DNA of 35,376 nt from Stentor coeruleus (lineage: Eukaryota > Ciliophora > Heterotrichea > Heterotrichida > Stentoridae): the NCBI GenBank assembly GCA_001970955.1, contig MPUH01000775.1, positions 1 through 35,376 of the forward strand. The letters run 5' to 3'. The translations under genes and the position numbers were made by a program. Positions 25,882 through 34,621 of the stretch are shown piece after piece. Each line of letters starts with the position of its first letter. The stretch's first letter is position 1. The notes under the pieces were generated by a model. It did not search any database. It worked only from the letters and a program-made list of their open reading frames with translations, and was not told the DNA's origin.

Positions 25882-27033
25882 CTATCTGTCCTTCAAACTC
25901 TTCAAAACAATTTCGTTCATTAGTCGCTCTTCTTCTGAACAACCAAAATTATCCTTAGTAGACTCGGCAAGGACTTGCTGAAGTATCTCATCGTCGATTT
26001 CATCAAGGTTTCCACTTGGCAAAGGATTTGCAGGCAAGGGTTTGAAATATTCATTAGGGATTTTTTGAAATTCATTGTTTTTTGATGCTTGGAGCCTATC
26101 ATCTAAAAATTCATATGGGATTTCATCTTCATAGCTTTCATTATAATTTGGATAATCTTGATAATCCTGATATTCATTTGCTCTTGGAACTCTTGAAGGT
26201 ATTGTTGGGCTAATCTGGTTTCTCTGTGGGGCTGGAGAGCTTTTCTGATTTATAGGCTGGCTTCCCTTTACAACCCTTTGAGCCTTTGTCCTAGAAATTT
26301 CTGGGTTCTCTTGAATGCTGGGTATGGGTGACTGTCCAGTCTTCCCAACTTTCTTAGGTTGGGTTTTTTTCATAGCAGCATTAAAATTCCCCTGCTTGCT
26401 TTTATCCTCAGCAAGTCTTGGGTTACTCTTTGGATTCTCAACCTTAGGTTCTTTAGTTCCTGGCTGATATTTCTTAAGAGGCACTCTAACTGGAGGAGCA
26501 GGCCTTTTAACTTCCTCAACTTTTGGATATCTCGCGTCTGATATTTCAACTTGAGGTTTGCTAACTTTGGCTCTTTCAGCTTGGATTTCTTCATACAATC
26601 TAGCCTTTGGTTCTGTATAAGGCTTGCATGTATTCTTCATACAATGCTGATTGTAAGAATGCTTTTTTATATATTCACGGCACCTAGGGCATTGGTCTGT
26701 ACGATTTCCACATTCAAAATTATGGGACTTGAATTGGTCTGCTGGGAATGAAGCTTCACAATACTCACAAACTACAGGTTTCTTAGGACAATCGTGAGCA
26801 CTGAAGAACTGTATTTCCATGGATTCCTTGCATGTTTCGCATTTTATGGGTATATGAACTTCATTGTTATGCTTTTCCAAGTCATATCGATTCATTTTTT
26901 GCCCGCAGGATTTGCATTTGATTGTATTCCTCTCGCAATGAATTTTGTGAACTTGGATTGATTGGGCTGAGATCTCTTTGTCACTGATTAGATATTACCA
27001 TATTTCACAGACTACAGTTTCCTGAGTTTCCAT
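25882..27033 (-). CDS. TRAF-type zinc finger protein (TRAFD1/XAF1-like)
   Basis: Two exons: 27033-26999 and 26983-25882, joined across a 15-nt intron that splits a Cys codon, giving 378 residues. Splicing adds the first zinc finger: CEICDKEIS with C9 and C12, a His-x-x-x-Cys, and then CKSCGQK. The array continues with CETCKESM, CPKKPVVCEYCEASFPADQF and CPRCREYI, the repeated pattern of TRAFD1/FLN29-type zinc fingers. The rest (about 140-378) is Pro/Lys/Gln-rich and disordered, followed by an acidic C-terminus with a helix (DEILQQVLAESTK, then EERLMNEIVLKSLKDR) that resembles a ubiquitin-interacting motif. A role as ubiquitin-linked adaptor is inference. Without the intron the gene would start at an internal Met (26895) and lose a finger. 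Confidence 0.85.
26984..26998 (-). other. 15-nt spliceosomal intron of the TRAF-type zinc finger gene
   Basis: Read on the minus strand: GTAATATCTAATCAG, A at position 10, phase 2. Removal makes a Cys codon that is the second ligand of the first zinc finger and removes an in-frame TAA. Confidence 0.9.
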
Positions 27034-27088
27034 TTTTATATCATGTCTTTATTTTATTCAAAAATATTCCTAACACACATTAATAAAT

Positions 27089-27796
27089 TTAAAAACTTTG
27101 TTTACACTCAGCAAAGCATCTTAGAAACATGTGCTTAGATATCAAGTTCATCTCTAACTTGATCACTTTATCCGCACTAGTTTTGTTAACAGTTCTCACG
27201 TACAGAGAACTCTTATTCCCATTCTGGACTTCTTTACAAAAGCAATCATTATCAATACTTTGCCTAAGTATTATCTCATCTTTCTCATTTTCAATGACCA
27301 AGTATGCTGAAAATTGATCTTTGCATGTCACAATCTTGCAAAGTCCAGTTCCAGTTGTTTTTTCTATTATAAACAGACAATCTGCAGAGAATTTTGTTGT
27401 TATTTGCACTTTTTCTATGCTGGAATCCAAGAAACCTTTAAGTTTTTGTGATTCTTCCACTTTATTGAAGTTTTGAATAAGTTCTTTAAAAGGTTCGATA
27501 CGAGAATATGGTACAAATTTTGAGAAACCAAAGGGGTCTTTTGGCTTAGATTGTCCAAATGGTCCAAAGTCATTTGTAGAGGTGTTAAGATTCACTGAGA
27601 GTAGAGCTAACTCTTGTTCAATTGATAACAGCTGCGCTTGGATCTTGAATTTCTGTTGCTGGCACTCAGATACATTCCGAGATGGCCTTCTAGCTCTGAA
27701 TATTCTTCTTTGATGGATTTCTTGTTTTGAACTAATAATATCTTCAGAATCTCCAACGATAGTAGCACAAAAGTCGTTTGCTTTTCTTTTCAACAT
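27089..27796 (-). CDS. Protein of unknown function
   Basis: 235 residues. The N-terminus is basic (MLKRKANDF, then RRIFRARRPSRN), followed by a short coiled coil (about 50-75). A Gly/Phe/Pro patch (FGPFGQSKPKDPFGFSKF) follows, then a C-terminal half with alternating hydrophobic strands (CLFIIEKTTGTGLCKIVTC; YLVIENEKDEIIL) suggesting a small beta-domain. No family recognised. Its start lies about 240 nt from the inverted repeat near the piggyBac remnant, on the other strand. Confidence 0.65.
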   Translation of the reverse strand: MLKRKANDFCATIVGDSEDIISSKQEIHQRRIFRARRPSRNVSECQQQKFKIQAQLLSIEQELALLSVNLNTSTNDFGPFGQSKPKDPFGFSKFVPYSRIEPFKELIQNFNKVEESQKLKGFLDSSIEKVQITTKFSADCLFIIEKTTGTGLCKIVTCKDQFSAYLVIENEKDEIILRQSIDNDCFCKEVQNGNKSSLYVRTVNKTSADKVIKLEMNLISKHMFLRCFAECKQSF

Positions 27797-28036
27797 TAAT
27801 AATTTATGAATAAGTTAAAAGATGTGAGCTTAGCTCACGACACTGACACTCTCAATTATACCCTTCTAAAATAAAAAATCCTGGAACATAAATTTGTCTG
27901 AGCTCATTCTTCATCTCTTTTTTTACGAACTATGCCTTCTTCCAAATTTTTTAAGACATATTCAAAAATATAAACTTCTAAATGCAGTTAGAAACTCAAA
28001 AAAGTATTCTCTTAACTTAAATTAACTTTACTAGTG

Positions 28037-28062
28037 TGCCTGCTCGCTAAAGTGGACAGGCA
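28037..28062. repeat. Inverted repeat, candidate transposon end
   Basis: TGCCTG and CAGGCA flank a 14-nt loop, about 125 nt before the first recognisable piggyBac sequence. Subterminal GCCTG/CAGGC palindromes occur in some piggyBac-like elements. No matching copy is clear on the other side, and TTAA target sites are too common here to help. Confidence 0.3.
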
Positions 28063-28188
28063 AATCTAAGTTTTATTTTTTTTTTAATAATGAAGCATGA
28101 AAAAATATATCTTAGAAAAGGGATATATCAGCTCTGATAGATTTTGGATAAAATCAGAGCCTCCACTTTTTGTGACTATTGATCTAGG

Positions 28189-28830
28189 AGCAAGCCAATA
28201 GTAAATATTCCAGAAACTGAATATTAAAAACCTATTGATGTTTTTTTTCTTAACAAAATTTATTTTCAAAGACATATAGCAAAAATAAATGAAGCCTTTG
28301 GGATTAGAAAATTACAACAGCTAGAGATTGCAATGGAAGCAATTAACAGCAGAAGGACTGATAAAATATGCTAGTTTGCTAATCATGATGAATGAATTCA
28401 AAACTGCCAATCTCTGCTTAGAACTTAGTGAATGATTAGAGTTCCAAGATTATCATATATATTGTGATAATTTCTACACTTCATATAATCTGCTTAGTAA
28501 GCTACAAAAAAGGGGATTTAATGCACTGGAGCAGCAAAGCTAACATCAAAAGGCTTGCCAGCAAATAGTAAGTAAAGCAAAAAACCCGCCTGATAAAAAA
28601 GCTGAATTCTTCATAAAAGATAACATTGCAAGAAAAAGTAGATAAGAAAGAGAAATGCCATTATTGTAGAATTTTAGAAATAAAATCAACTTGCTCAACA
28701 ATCTATAATTATTGCAAGCAATATTACCATGACAAATGCTTAAAGAAATAAAATCAACTTGCTCAACAATCTATAATTATTGCAAGCAATATTATCATGA
28801 CAAATGCTTAAAGAATCATTTCAGCAGTAA
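28189..28830 (+). mobile_element. Degenerate piggyBac-family transposase remnant
   Basis: Fragments of a DDE_Tnp_1_7 (piggyBac) transposase appear in order but in shifting frames. First is KPIVNIPETEY-stop-KPIDVFFLNKI, the domain start. After a large internal deletion comes YHIYCDNFYTSYNLLSKLQK, the hallmark DNxYTS whose Asp is the second catalytic residue in piggyBac. One frame over is TGAAKLTSKGLPAN, equivalent to the GTxRxNRKGLP block. At the end lies a Cys-rich zinc-ribbon-like segment, CHYC followed by YNYCKQYYHDKC. The first and third catalytic Asp regions are missing, so it is inactive. About 210 codons remain of the roughly 600 of a full protein. A 68-bp tandem duplication repeats the Cys-rich end. 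Heterotrich relatives domesticated piggyBac proteins as DNA excisases. Confidence 0.85.
28676..28815 (+). repeat. 68-bp tandem duplication in the piggyBac remnant
   Basis: Two copies offset by 68 nt (28676-28743, and 28744 onward) cover the Cys-rich coding end, with one substitution between copies (C at 28727, T at 28795). The length is not a multiple of three, so it also shifts the frame. Confidence 0.9.
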
Positions 28831-29134
28831 CTAGATAATTTCATAAACAGAAGATTTTTGTATTATTTAATGTTTTCAAAAACACTTAGAGAAAACCACG
28901 ACAAACAAGGGCTGGACAATAGTCAAGCGATAATTCCTAACTAATACTAATTTAAAAATCAAGTCTTTATTAAAATTCTCTTGTAAAATTTCTTAGTATT
29001 TATATTCATATCTAAATAATCATAAAAATTCATAACTCAACATCATTTTTCTTGTCGAGCTCATAATCTTCTCACAATTCCTTTGATATCTTTCCTCTTA
29101 CCAACTATTAATCCTCTTGCAAAATCCCATTGCA
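28831..29134. other. AT-rich spacer
   Basis: Spacer between the piggyBac remnant and the transportin gene. It may include the far end of the element, but no terminal repeat is evident. No gene seen. Confidence 0.4.
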
Positions 29135-31505
29135 ATGAAAAATCACTATTATAAAATGTGGCAAAGTGATAGCGTAATTCTCGCAGAAGTAATCAACCTA
29201 ATATCTGATGCTGTACTTGGGACCAACAACGTTCGACACAAGAAATCGCATCTCGCATTTCCCAGCTTTCCCAAAATCCTGAATTCTCCTGCTACCTTCT
29301 TCTAATTCTCACTACTGATTCAATCAATCTCACTGTACGTTTAGCTTCAGGCCATACTCTCAAGTCAATCCTTGAAAAAACCCCTGAAATTCCAATAGGA
29401 ATTATCCAATACCTGTAAAACAAAATCCTCCAAGCCTTAGCTGATCCAAATATTACATCAGCTATTTGTAGCATTGCTTCAACTTTATACATAATCCTCG
29501 AAGGCTGGCCTGAACTTTTCAGTTTTATCGCTTCCAACATTAATTTAGTTAACTCTTTGAATGTCCTATGTGTAGTTTTTGAAGACATAAGCACTTATAG
29601 TGCACTTGCTTATTTACTCAGCAGACCTGAGTATTCAGAATTTATGAAGACTATTATAATAAAACTATTAGAGCTGGCGCAAAACAAGAATATCTTAGCA
29701 TTCAAAGCTATGAACCAACTGTTAAAAATTATGCCAACTTCACTGATGCCATTTGTGGGTAAGTATATGAATGTGCTGATTTCTGGGCCGGTTAATGATT
29801 ATGTGGCTGAAGGAATTTTCGCATTGTCATGTGCTAGAAAAGATGCTGTTAAGAAAAATTTTAAAGAATGTGCAGAAATTATGATAGGATATATGGCAAG
29901 CGAGAAAGGCGCTATCGGGTGCAATTTCTGGATGGAGTTTATAAGGGAAAAAGACCTTGTTCAGCCCTATTTAGAACAGTTACTGTTTTAGGAAACTTGA
30001 AGCTCACAGATGCGGATATTATGCAGATGATGCCTGAGAATGAGGATTTTAGGTTTGACAAAGAGGAAGGGGAAAAAAACTGGAGCAAAAGACGGGAAAG
30101 TGCAATTTTAATGGACAACCTTGGGCAGGAGTTTGGAGGTGTGTGCTTTTTAATCCTCCAAAACGCGATTAAAAATTAACTCCTAGCACAGGATTGGGTA
30201 AGTATAGAAAATGGTCTTCTTGGCCTTGGAGCTTTAGCCCCCAGTTCAAGTGATACTTTATTACCATCCTTACCGATTTTCTTACCTTTTCTTTTACAGC
30301 AAACTCAGCATCCTGAGAAACTTGTTGTAGCTATGGCTTTATGGACAGCATCTCGCTTTACTGACTATATAATAAGTAATTCTGCTTTCCAAATTTATCT
30401 TGATGCAATTATGAAAGCGATGCTGCTTAGAGAAAGCATAGTCCAGCAATCTGCTTGTACATCTTTCTGCATACTTACCAGTCGAAGTACTGAAAATCTA
30501 CAACCTTATTTAGATTCAATATTACAAATTTTCAGCCAATGTCTTCTTATGTATCATGGTAAAGTTCTGATCAACCTTTTAGATGCTATTAGTTCAGTCT
30601 CTGAAGTGATGAGTGAGACAATTCAAGAACAGAAATATATTTCTTTGTTATTTGAGCCTGTAATTGAACTTTGGAATAGAACTTCTAATAGAGAAAGACT
30701 TATTTGGACTTTATGCGAAACTCTAAGCTCTATCATTTTATCTTTAGGCTCCCTTAAGACAGCTTTTACCATGATTCCTCTATGCCTAGACCAAAATGAT
30801 GTTTCTTTAAGACAATATGCTTCAGCTACCATTGGGGATATCGTGTTGAAAAGCTCTCCAAACTTTGAAAATTATATAAAAAATATTATTCCCAAGCTTT
30901 ATCTATGCATATGTGTTCTTGAAGGCCCTGAAGATATATCAAATCTCTTTTCCTTAGCTTGCAATAATGCTGCCTGCGCTTTAGGAGAAATTGCAATTCA
31001 ACACCCAAGAGCTATTGAAGATAATGTACAAATAATTGTTGACAAAATCATCGAATGCATTTGCAAAATAGCTGCACCTCTTGGCTATAGTGCTCAAGAA
31101 AATAATCAAGATTTTACTAGAGGGATGCATTTATCACAGATTAGATCTAATTTATTATATGCTGTTGGGAAACTTGGAATGGCTAACCAGAGTGCTTTGG
31201 GACAAAGAATCACTTCAGTTCTTTGTCTTTGGTGTGAAGCCATGGAATTCTCAGTTGATCAAAGAGACAAATATTGGTCGCTTAAAGGGCTTTTGAGAGC
31301 ATTGGTATGTAATCTTGGAGCTTTGGATAACACATTTCAATATTTTGCTAAAACTCTTGTGGACTATACGAATATACCTGATGATCTTAAAGATGAAATT
31401 TGTACACTTTTGGCTCAAGTTAAAAGCTATGCAGGTGAAGGCTGGGAAAAATATGTTGGGTTGCTGCCGTTTAGACAAGAACTTTTTTCTAAGTTTCGAG
31501 TGTAA
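29135..31505 (+). pseudogene. Transportin (importin beta-2/karyopherin beta-2) gene with frameshifts and stops
   Basis: A HEAT-repeat nuclear import receptor of the transportin type, recognisable along its length: NPEFSCYLLLILTTDSINL, ILEGWPELFSFI, YLLSRPEYSEFM, a short acidic loop (MMPENEDFRFDKEEGEKNW), LGLGALAP, MALWTASRFTDYI, LFSLACNNAACALGEIAIQH and the C-terminal EGWEKYVGLLPF. Transportins carry PY-NLS cargo such as hnRNPs into the nucleus under Ran control. Four lesions break the frame: a shift near 29233-29241, TAA at 29416-29418, a shift near 29978-29990, and TAA at 30177-30179. Both TAAs sit where Gln would fit. None is a 15-nt intron. Downstream of 30180 the frame is intact for over 440 codons. 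About 790 residues remain, roughly 100 fewer than human TNPO1. It is either a young pseudogene or a real gene with sequence errors. Confidence 0.85.
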
Positions 31506-31602
31506 AGTCTTTTGGATGCCTTTTTAAACTTAGTGGATAGGCTTAAGTTTTATCATGATACTTCTGCGGTTTATAAGTTGAATATATGAAATAAAAACTA
31601 AA

Positions 31603-32826
31603 CTAATAAGCAAAGCAGTTTAAAGACTGCCGTGTATGAAATACTTTTAAGCATCCAAAGTAATGAAAAAGGGCTGCAGTAAGAACAAAAAGATGCCAGA
31701 TATTATGCGAGCTACCTATAAAATCAAACTTTCCAGGATAATACCTCTCTGGAATTCTTGATACATATATTATCACACCAGCAAGATACGATACTACCAT
31801 TAAAGCAAAGTAATCTGCAGCGTTTATAAAATGATAAGACTGCGGTCTGCATAAAAATCACAAAAAGCAAAAATGGACAAAGGGGATAATTCCCAATAAC
31901 GCCAACACAACAAAAAGTACTCCTCTAAACCAGCGCATATTAGATTCTTGAAAGCTTGGAATAAAAGATATGACAAAAGTTATGCATGAAGCTACACTCA
32001 TCCCTGAAAGGTACAAGACAATATAATCTGCATAAAAAATACTTGGATAACAGTAAAAAGTATAGTAAACAGGAGGATAAATAGACCCAGCAATAAGAAA
32101 CGATATGCCAGCATAATCTAAATATGACATCCGTCTGTTCAGTTTTAAGGAATGGGCGCTATACAAATGATAAATGCTTGAGCACATCAGACAAAACGTT
32201 GCAGAAGCAATAAAAACAAACAACGGCCATCTAGAAACCCCAGCTGTTGTCTGATATTTGTCGTTATACAAATCGATCCAGTCATAATCATGTGAGTCGA
32301 GTTTTGCGATTATGTTCTCCAGCTTTTTTACCAATGGTCTAAATTTATCAGTAGCATTATCTGAACTTAAACGATTATACATGCTAAAAATCCTCTCTTC
32401 AAACTCATGACCTAAATAATAAGCGTCTTCATACAGCTCATGCATTTGGGATTCAAACATAGTCTCATATCGTGCAGCGCTATGGGCAAGTTCATTCACT
32501 GAGCTGATTATGGAAATTTTCAAATCTTCAACAATATGCATTTCTGAGACTCTGGACGGGATATTTAGCCACATTACTGTATACCCTAGCAAGCATAGAA
32601 AGATTAGGACTCCAAGCAAATGACTCCAGACATTGGCTGTCTCGTTGTGAATCATGAACAAACTATTGAGAATTTTCTGGGATGAATTGAAATTGAGTCT
32701 GTACCCATGGTGGATATACTCATTGTCTCTTATAAATTCATGCTCATGAAGCTCGTGCCAAGAGCCAATTTTTGAGTCAGGATCTTTAACTTCGACAATC
32801 TTCTGCTCCTTTTTTTTCATGTCCAT
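31603..32826 (-). CDS. PAQR family seven-helix membrane protein (adiponectin/progestin receptor, hemolysin III type)
   Basis: Two exons, 32826-31862 and 31846-31603, joined across a 15-nt intron, give 402 residues. Without splicing the last helices would be lost. PAQR motifs: HNETANVWSH at 60-69 (E/N-x-x-N-x-W-x-H type), SSIYH at 216-220, the Asp at 237 in LDYAG, IPERYYPGKFD in the late loop, and SHNIWH in the final helix. The His/Asp set forms the zinc site shared with ceramidase-like enzymes. An unusual hydrophilic insert of about 110 residues (88-198) separates helices 1 and 2; family members normally have a short loop there. Members act as lipid-hydrolase-like receptors in plasma membrane or Golgi. 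The start lies 23 nt from the stop of the p24 gene upstream on the same strand. Confidence 0.93.
31847..31861 (-). other. 15-nt spliceosomal intron of the PAQR gene, GTG donor
   Basis: Read on the minus strand: GTGATTTTTATGCAG, phase 2, A at position 10. Its removal deletes an in-frame TGA and rejoins helix 5/6 sequence to the conserved IPERYYPGKFD exon. Confidence 0.9.
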
Positions 32827-32849
32827 TTATTGTCATTAAGATCCTAATA

Positions 32850-33437
32850 CTATACTGCCACTGCGCGTTTGCTGTTGAATAAACTTCTCATCATCCAGAT
32901 CTGAGATAAGGATATAAGGGCAAGGACAACCATTTTGATGATTCCACTAAATAGCACTCGATCACAAGTAGTCTCAGTCAAGTCTCTATGGGTTCTCTCT
33001 CGACGTTCATAGAATTGTATGTTCCGATAAACAGTGTCAAGACTTCTACTAACTTTTCTAAATGATGAGCGCAAAGGGGCAACCTCATCTTGGGTGGCAA
33101 AATTTTCTTCTTGAAGACCATCTTGGCTATACATTTCAAAGCTGATTGATTTAGTTGTGGCATCTGCTGATTGGAAGCACAGCTTATACTTTGAGTCATT
33201 TTCAGCTTTAAAATCAAATTTGCCTTCTCTTGACCTTATTGGGCTTGTATATATGATTTTCCCGTTTGGGTCTTTAAGGGTTGTCAAAACATTTTGATCT
33301 TTTTCTCCTGAAATCACGTAGGCTCCGTTAAGTTCATTACCAGAATTCACATATTGATAAAAGCATTTAATAGTTTCTTTGCCTTCAATTGTGATAGAAA
33401 TACTATTTGCTAAGGATAGTAAAAGAATTAAAATCAT
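32850..33437 (-). CDS. p24/TMED (emp24/GOLD) cargo receptor
   Basis: 195 residues. Signal peptide (about 1-13, MILILLLSLANSI), then a GOLD beta-sandwich with two cysteines for the conserved disulfide (CFYQYVNSGNELNGAYVISG and YKLCFQSAD). A luminal coiled coil follows (about 115-160, EVAPLRSSFRKVSRSLDTVY, then RRERTHRDLTETT), next one transmembrane helix (about 163-185), and a short cytosolic tail (LFNSKRAVAV). This is the complete layout of the p24 family, which cycles between ER and Golgi in COPII and COPI vesicles and sorts cargo such as GPI-anchored proteins. The tail lacks a dilysine KKxx ending; a Leu-Phe pair and basic residues remain. Confidence 0.93.
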   Translation of the reverse strand: MILILLLSLANSISITIEGKETIKCFYQYVNSGNELNGAYVISGEKDQNVLTTLKDPNGKIIYTSPIRSREGKFDFKAENDSKYKLCFQSADATTKSISFEMYSQDGLQEENFATQDEVAPLRSSFRKVSRSLDTVYRNIQFYERRERTHRDLTETTCDRVLFSGIIKMVVLALISLSQIWMMRSLFNSKRAVAV

Positions 33438-34354
33438 TTTTTATTTTGGTTGAATTATTGAATAGATGTATGATAAATTACTTTATCAGTATTGAACTTT
33501 GAATTTTCTATGCAAAACTAATGTTTGTAAATACTAGATAAATATCATAAAAGCTTTAAGGTTTGAATTAAATAAATAACTCAAGATAAAAGATTGTAAA
33601 AATATTTACTAATTTCTAGTTTATTGCAATAAGAATAATATTTTTATCATATGTAATACTTGGGCTTCTCCATAAGTATTTAATTTAATTGATTTTATTT
33701 AGAATGCTATTTAGAATTAAATTCCTAACAAAAACTTATCTTAATTTTATATAAAGTTTATATAATATCTTTTAAAATAACAATTTTATATTTATCATCA
33801 GCCAATGACTAATTTCATAACTCTTATAAGTTAAGTTGTGCACAAATTTAATATCGAACTACAAACTCATTATCATCCACAGTTTTTCAGTTTATTTATT
33901 TAAGTTTCCTTATAAAAGTCTCTTTGAATTTCACTAGACTTTCAGTTTACATCACAAAAATTTGAGCGTGGTGTAAAAAAAGGTGAATTTTATATTACTT
34001 TAACCTAATAAATGAATTTACCAACAAAATTTTACTTTTCTATATAAAAATCAAGTTTAAATTAGCTTTGACTTATCTTTAAGCGTGATTTTATTTTACT
34101 ATCTTTTCATATAGCATCCTCAGTTTCTTTCCCTTTACCAAATAGCTTTAAATCATTTTCCTAACAAAAATTATCTCACAAAGCTCTCAACTATTCATTA
34201 GAGCAAAAAATGATTATTATATCAAAGCTTGTATATGCATTTATTTTATGAAAAAGAATATTTTTTAAGTATTAGAAAGACATAATGCTTCTTGAATACG
34301 AAATGGTACATAGTTTTGAATGAAAGTGCATAGAAATATGAGCGGTTATAATAA
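33438..34354. other. Long AT-rich intergenic region
   Basis: About 900 nt between the start of the p24 gene (-) and the LC8 gene (+), presumably with both promoters. I find no frame, RNA or repeat to report. Confidence 0.5.
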
Positions 34355-34621
34355 ATGTCAGGAGTCAAACTACTAGTTGTAGACATGGAAGAGCAAGTCC
34401 AGCAATACGCGATCCAATCAGTTACTAATGCTTTCGAATCTAACAGAAGCGAAAGAGATATCGCTGCTAACATCAAACGAGACTTCGATCAAAAATATGA
34501 CAAGGTGTGGAATGTTGTTGTGGGCAGAGACTTTGGCAGCCACGTTGTTTATCAAACAAAACAATACATATTTTTGTCTTATAACGAAAACACCTACATT
34601 CTCATATGGAAGTCTAATTAA
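34355..34621 (+). CDS. Dynein light chain LC8 (DYNLL)-type
   Basis: 88 residues, full length for LC8. Conserved blocks are the N-terminal strand VKLLVVDMEEQVQQYAI, the helix ERDIAANIKRDFDQKYD, and the strands WNVVVGRDFGSHVVY, then QTKQYIFLSYN. LC8 is a homodimeric hub that binds short linear motifs in many partners and is a subunit of axonemal and cytoplasmic dynein. It diverges somewhat from animal LC8 (for example KVWNVVVGRDF for TWHCIVGRNF), so it may be one of several ciliate isoforms. No intron. Confidence 0.95.
   Translation: MSGVKLLVVDMEEQVQQYAIQSVTNAFESNRSERDIAANIKRDFDQKYDKVWNVVVGRDFGSHVVYQTKQYIFLSYNENTYILIWKSN

Noticed and set aside
28084-28275. Minus-strand 63-codon ORF
   Set aside because: It overlaps the piggyBac fragments on the plus strand and has no family features of its own.
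29416-30179. Explaining the transportin stops and shifts by 15-nt introns
   Set aside because: No GT...AG pair of 15 or 16 nt covers any lesion. The nearest candidate at the first TAA would be 20 nt and would break the frame.
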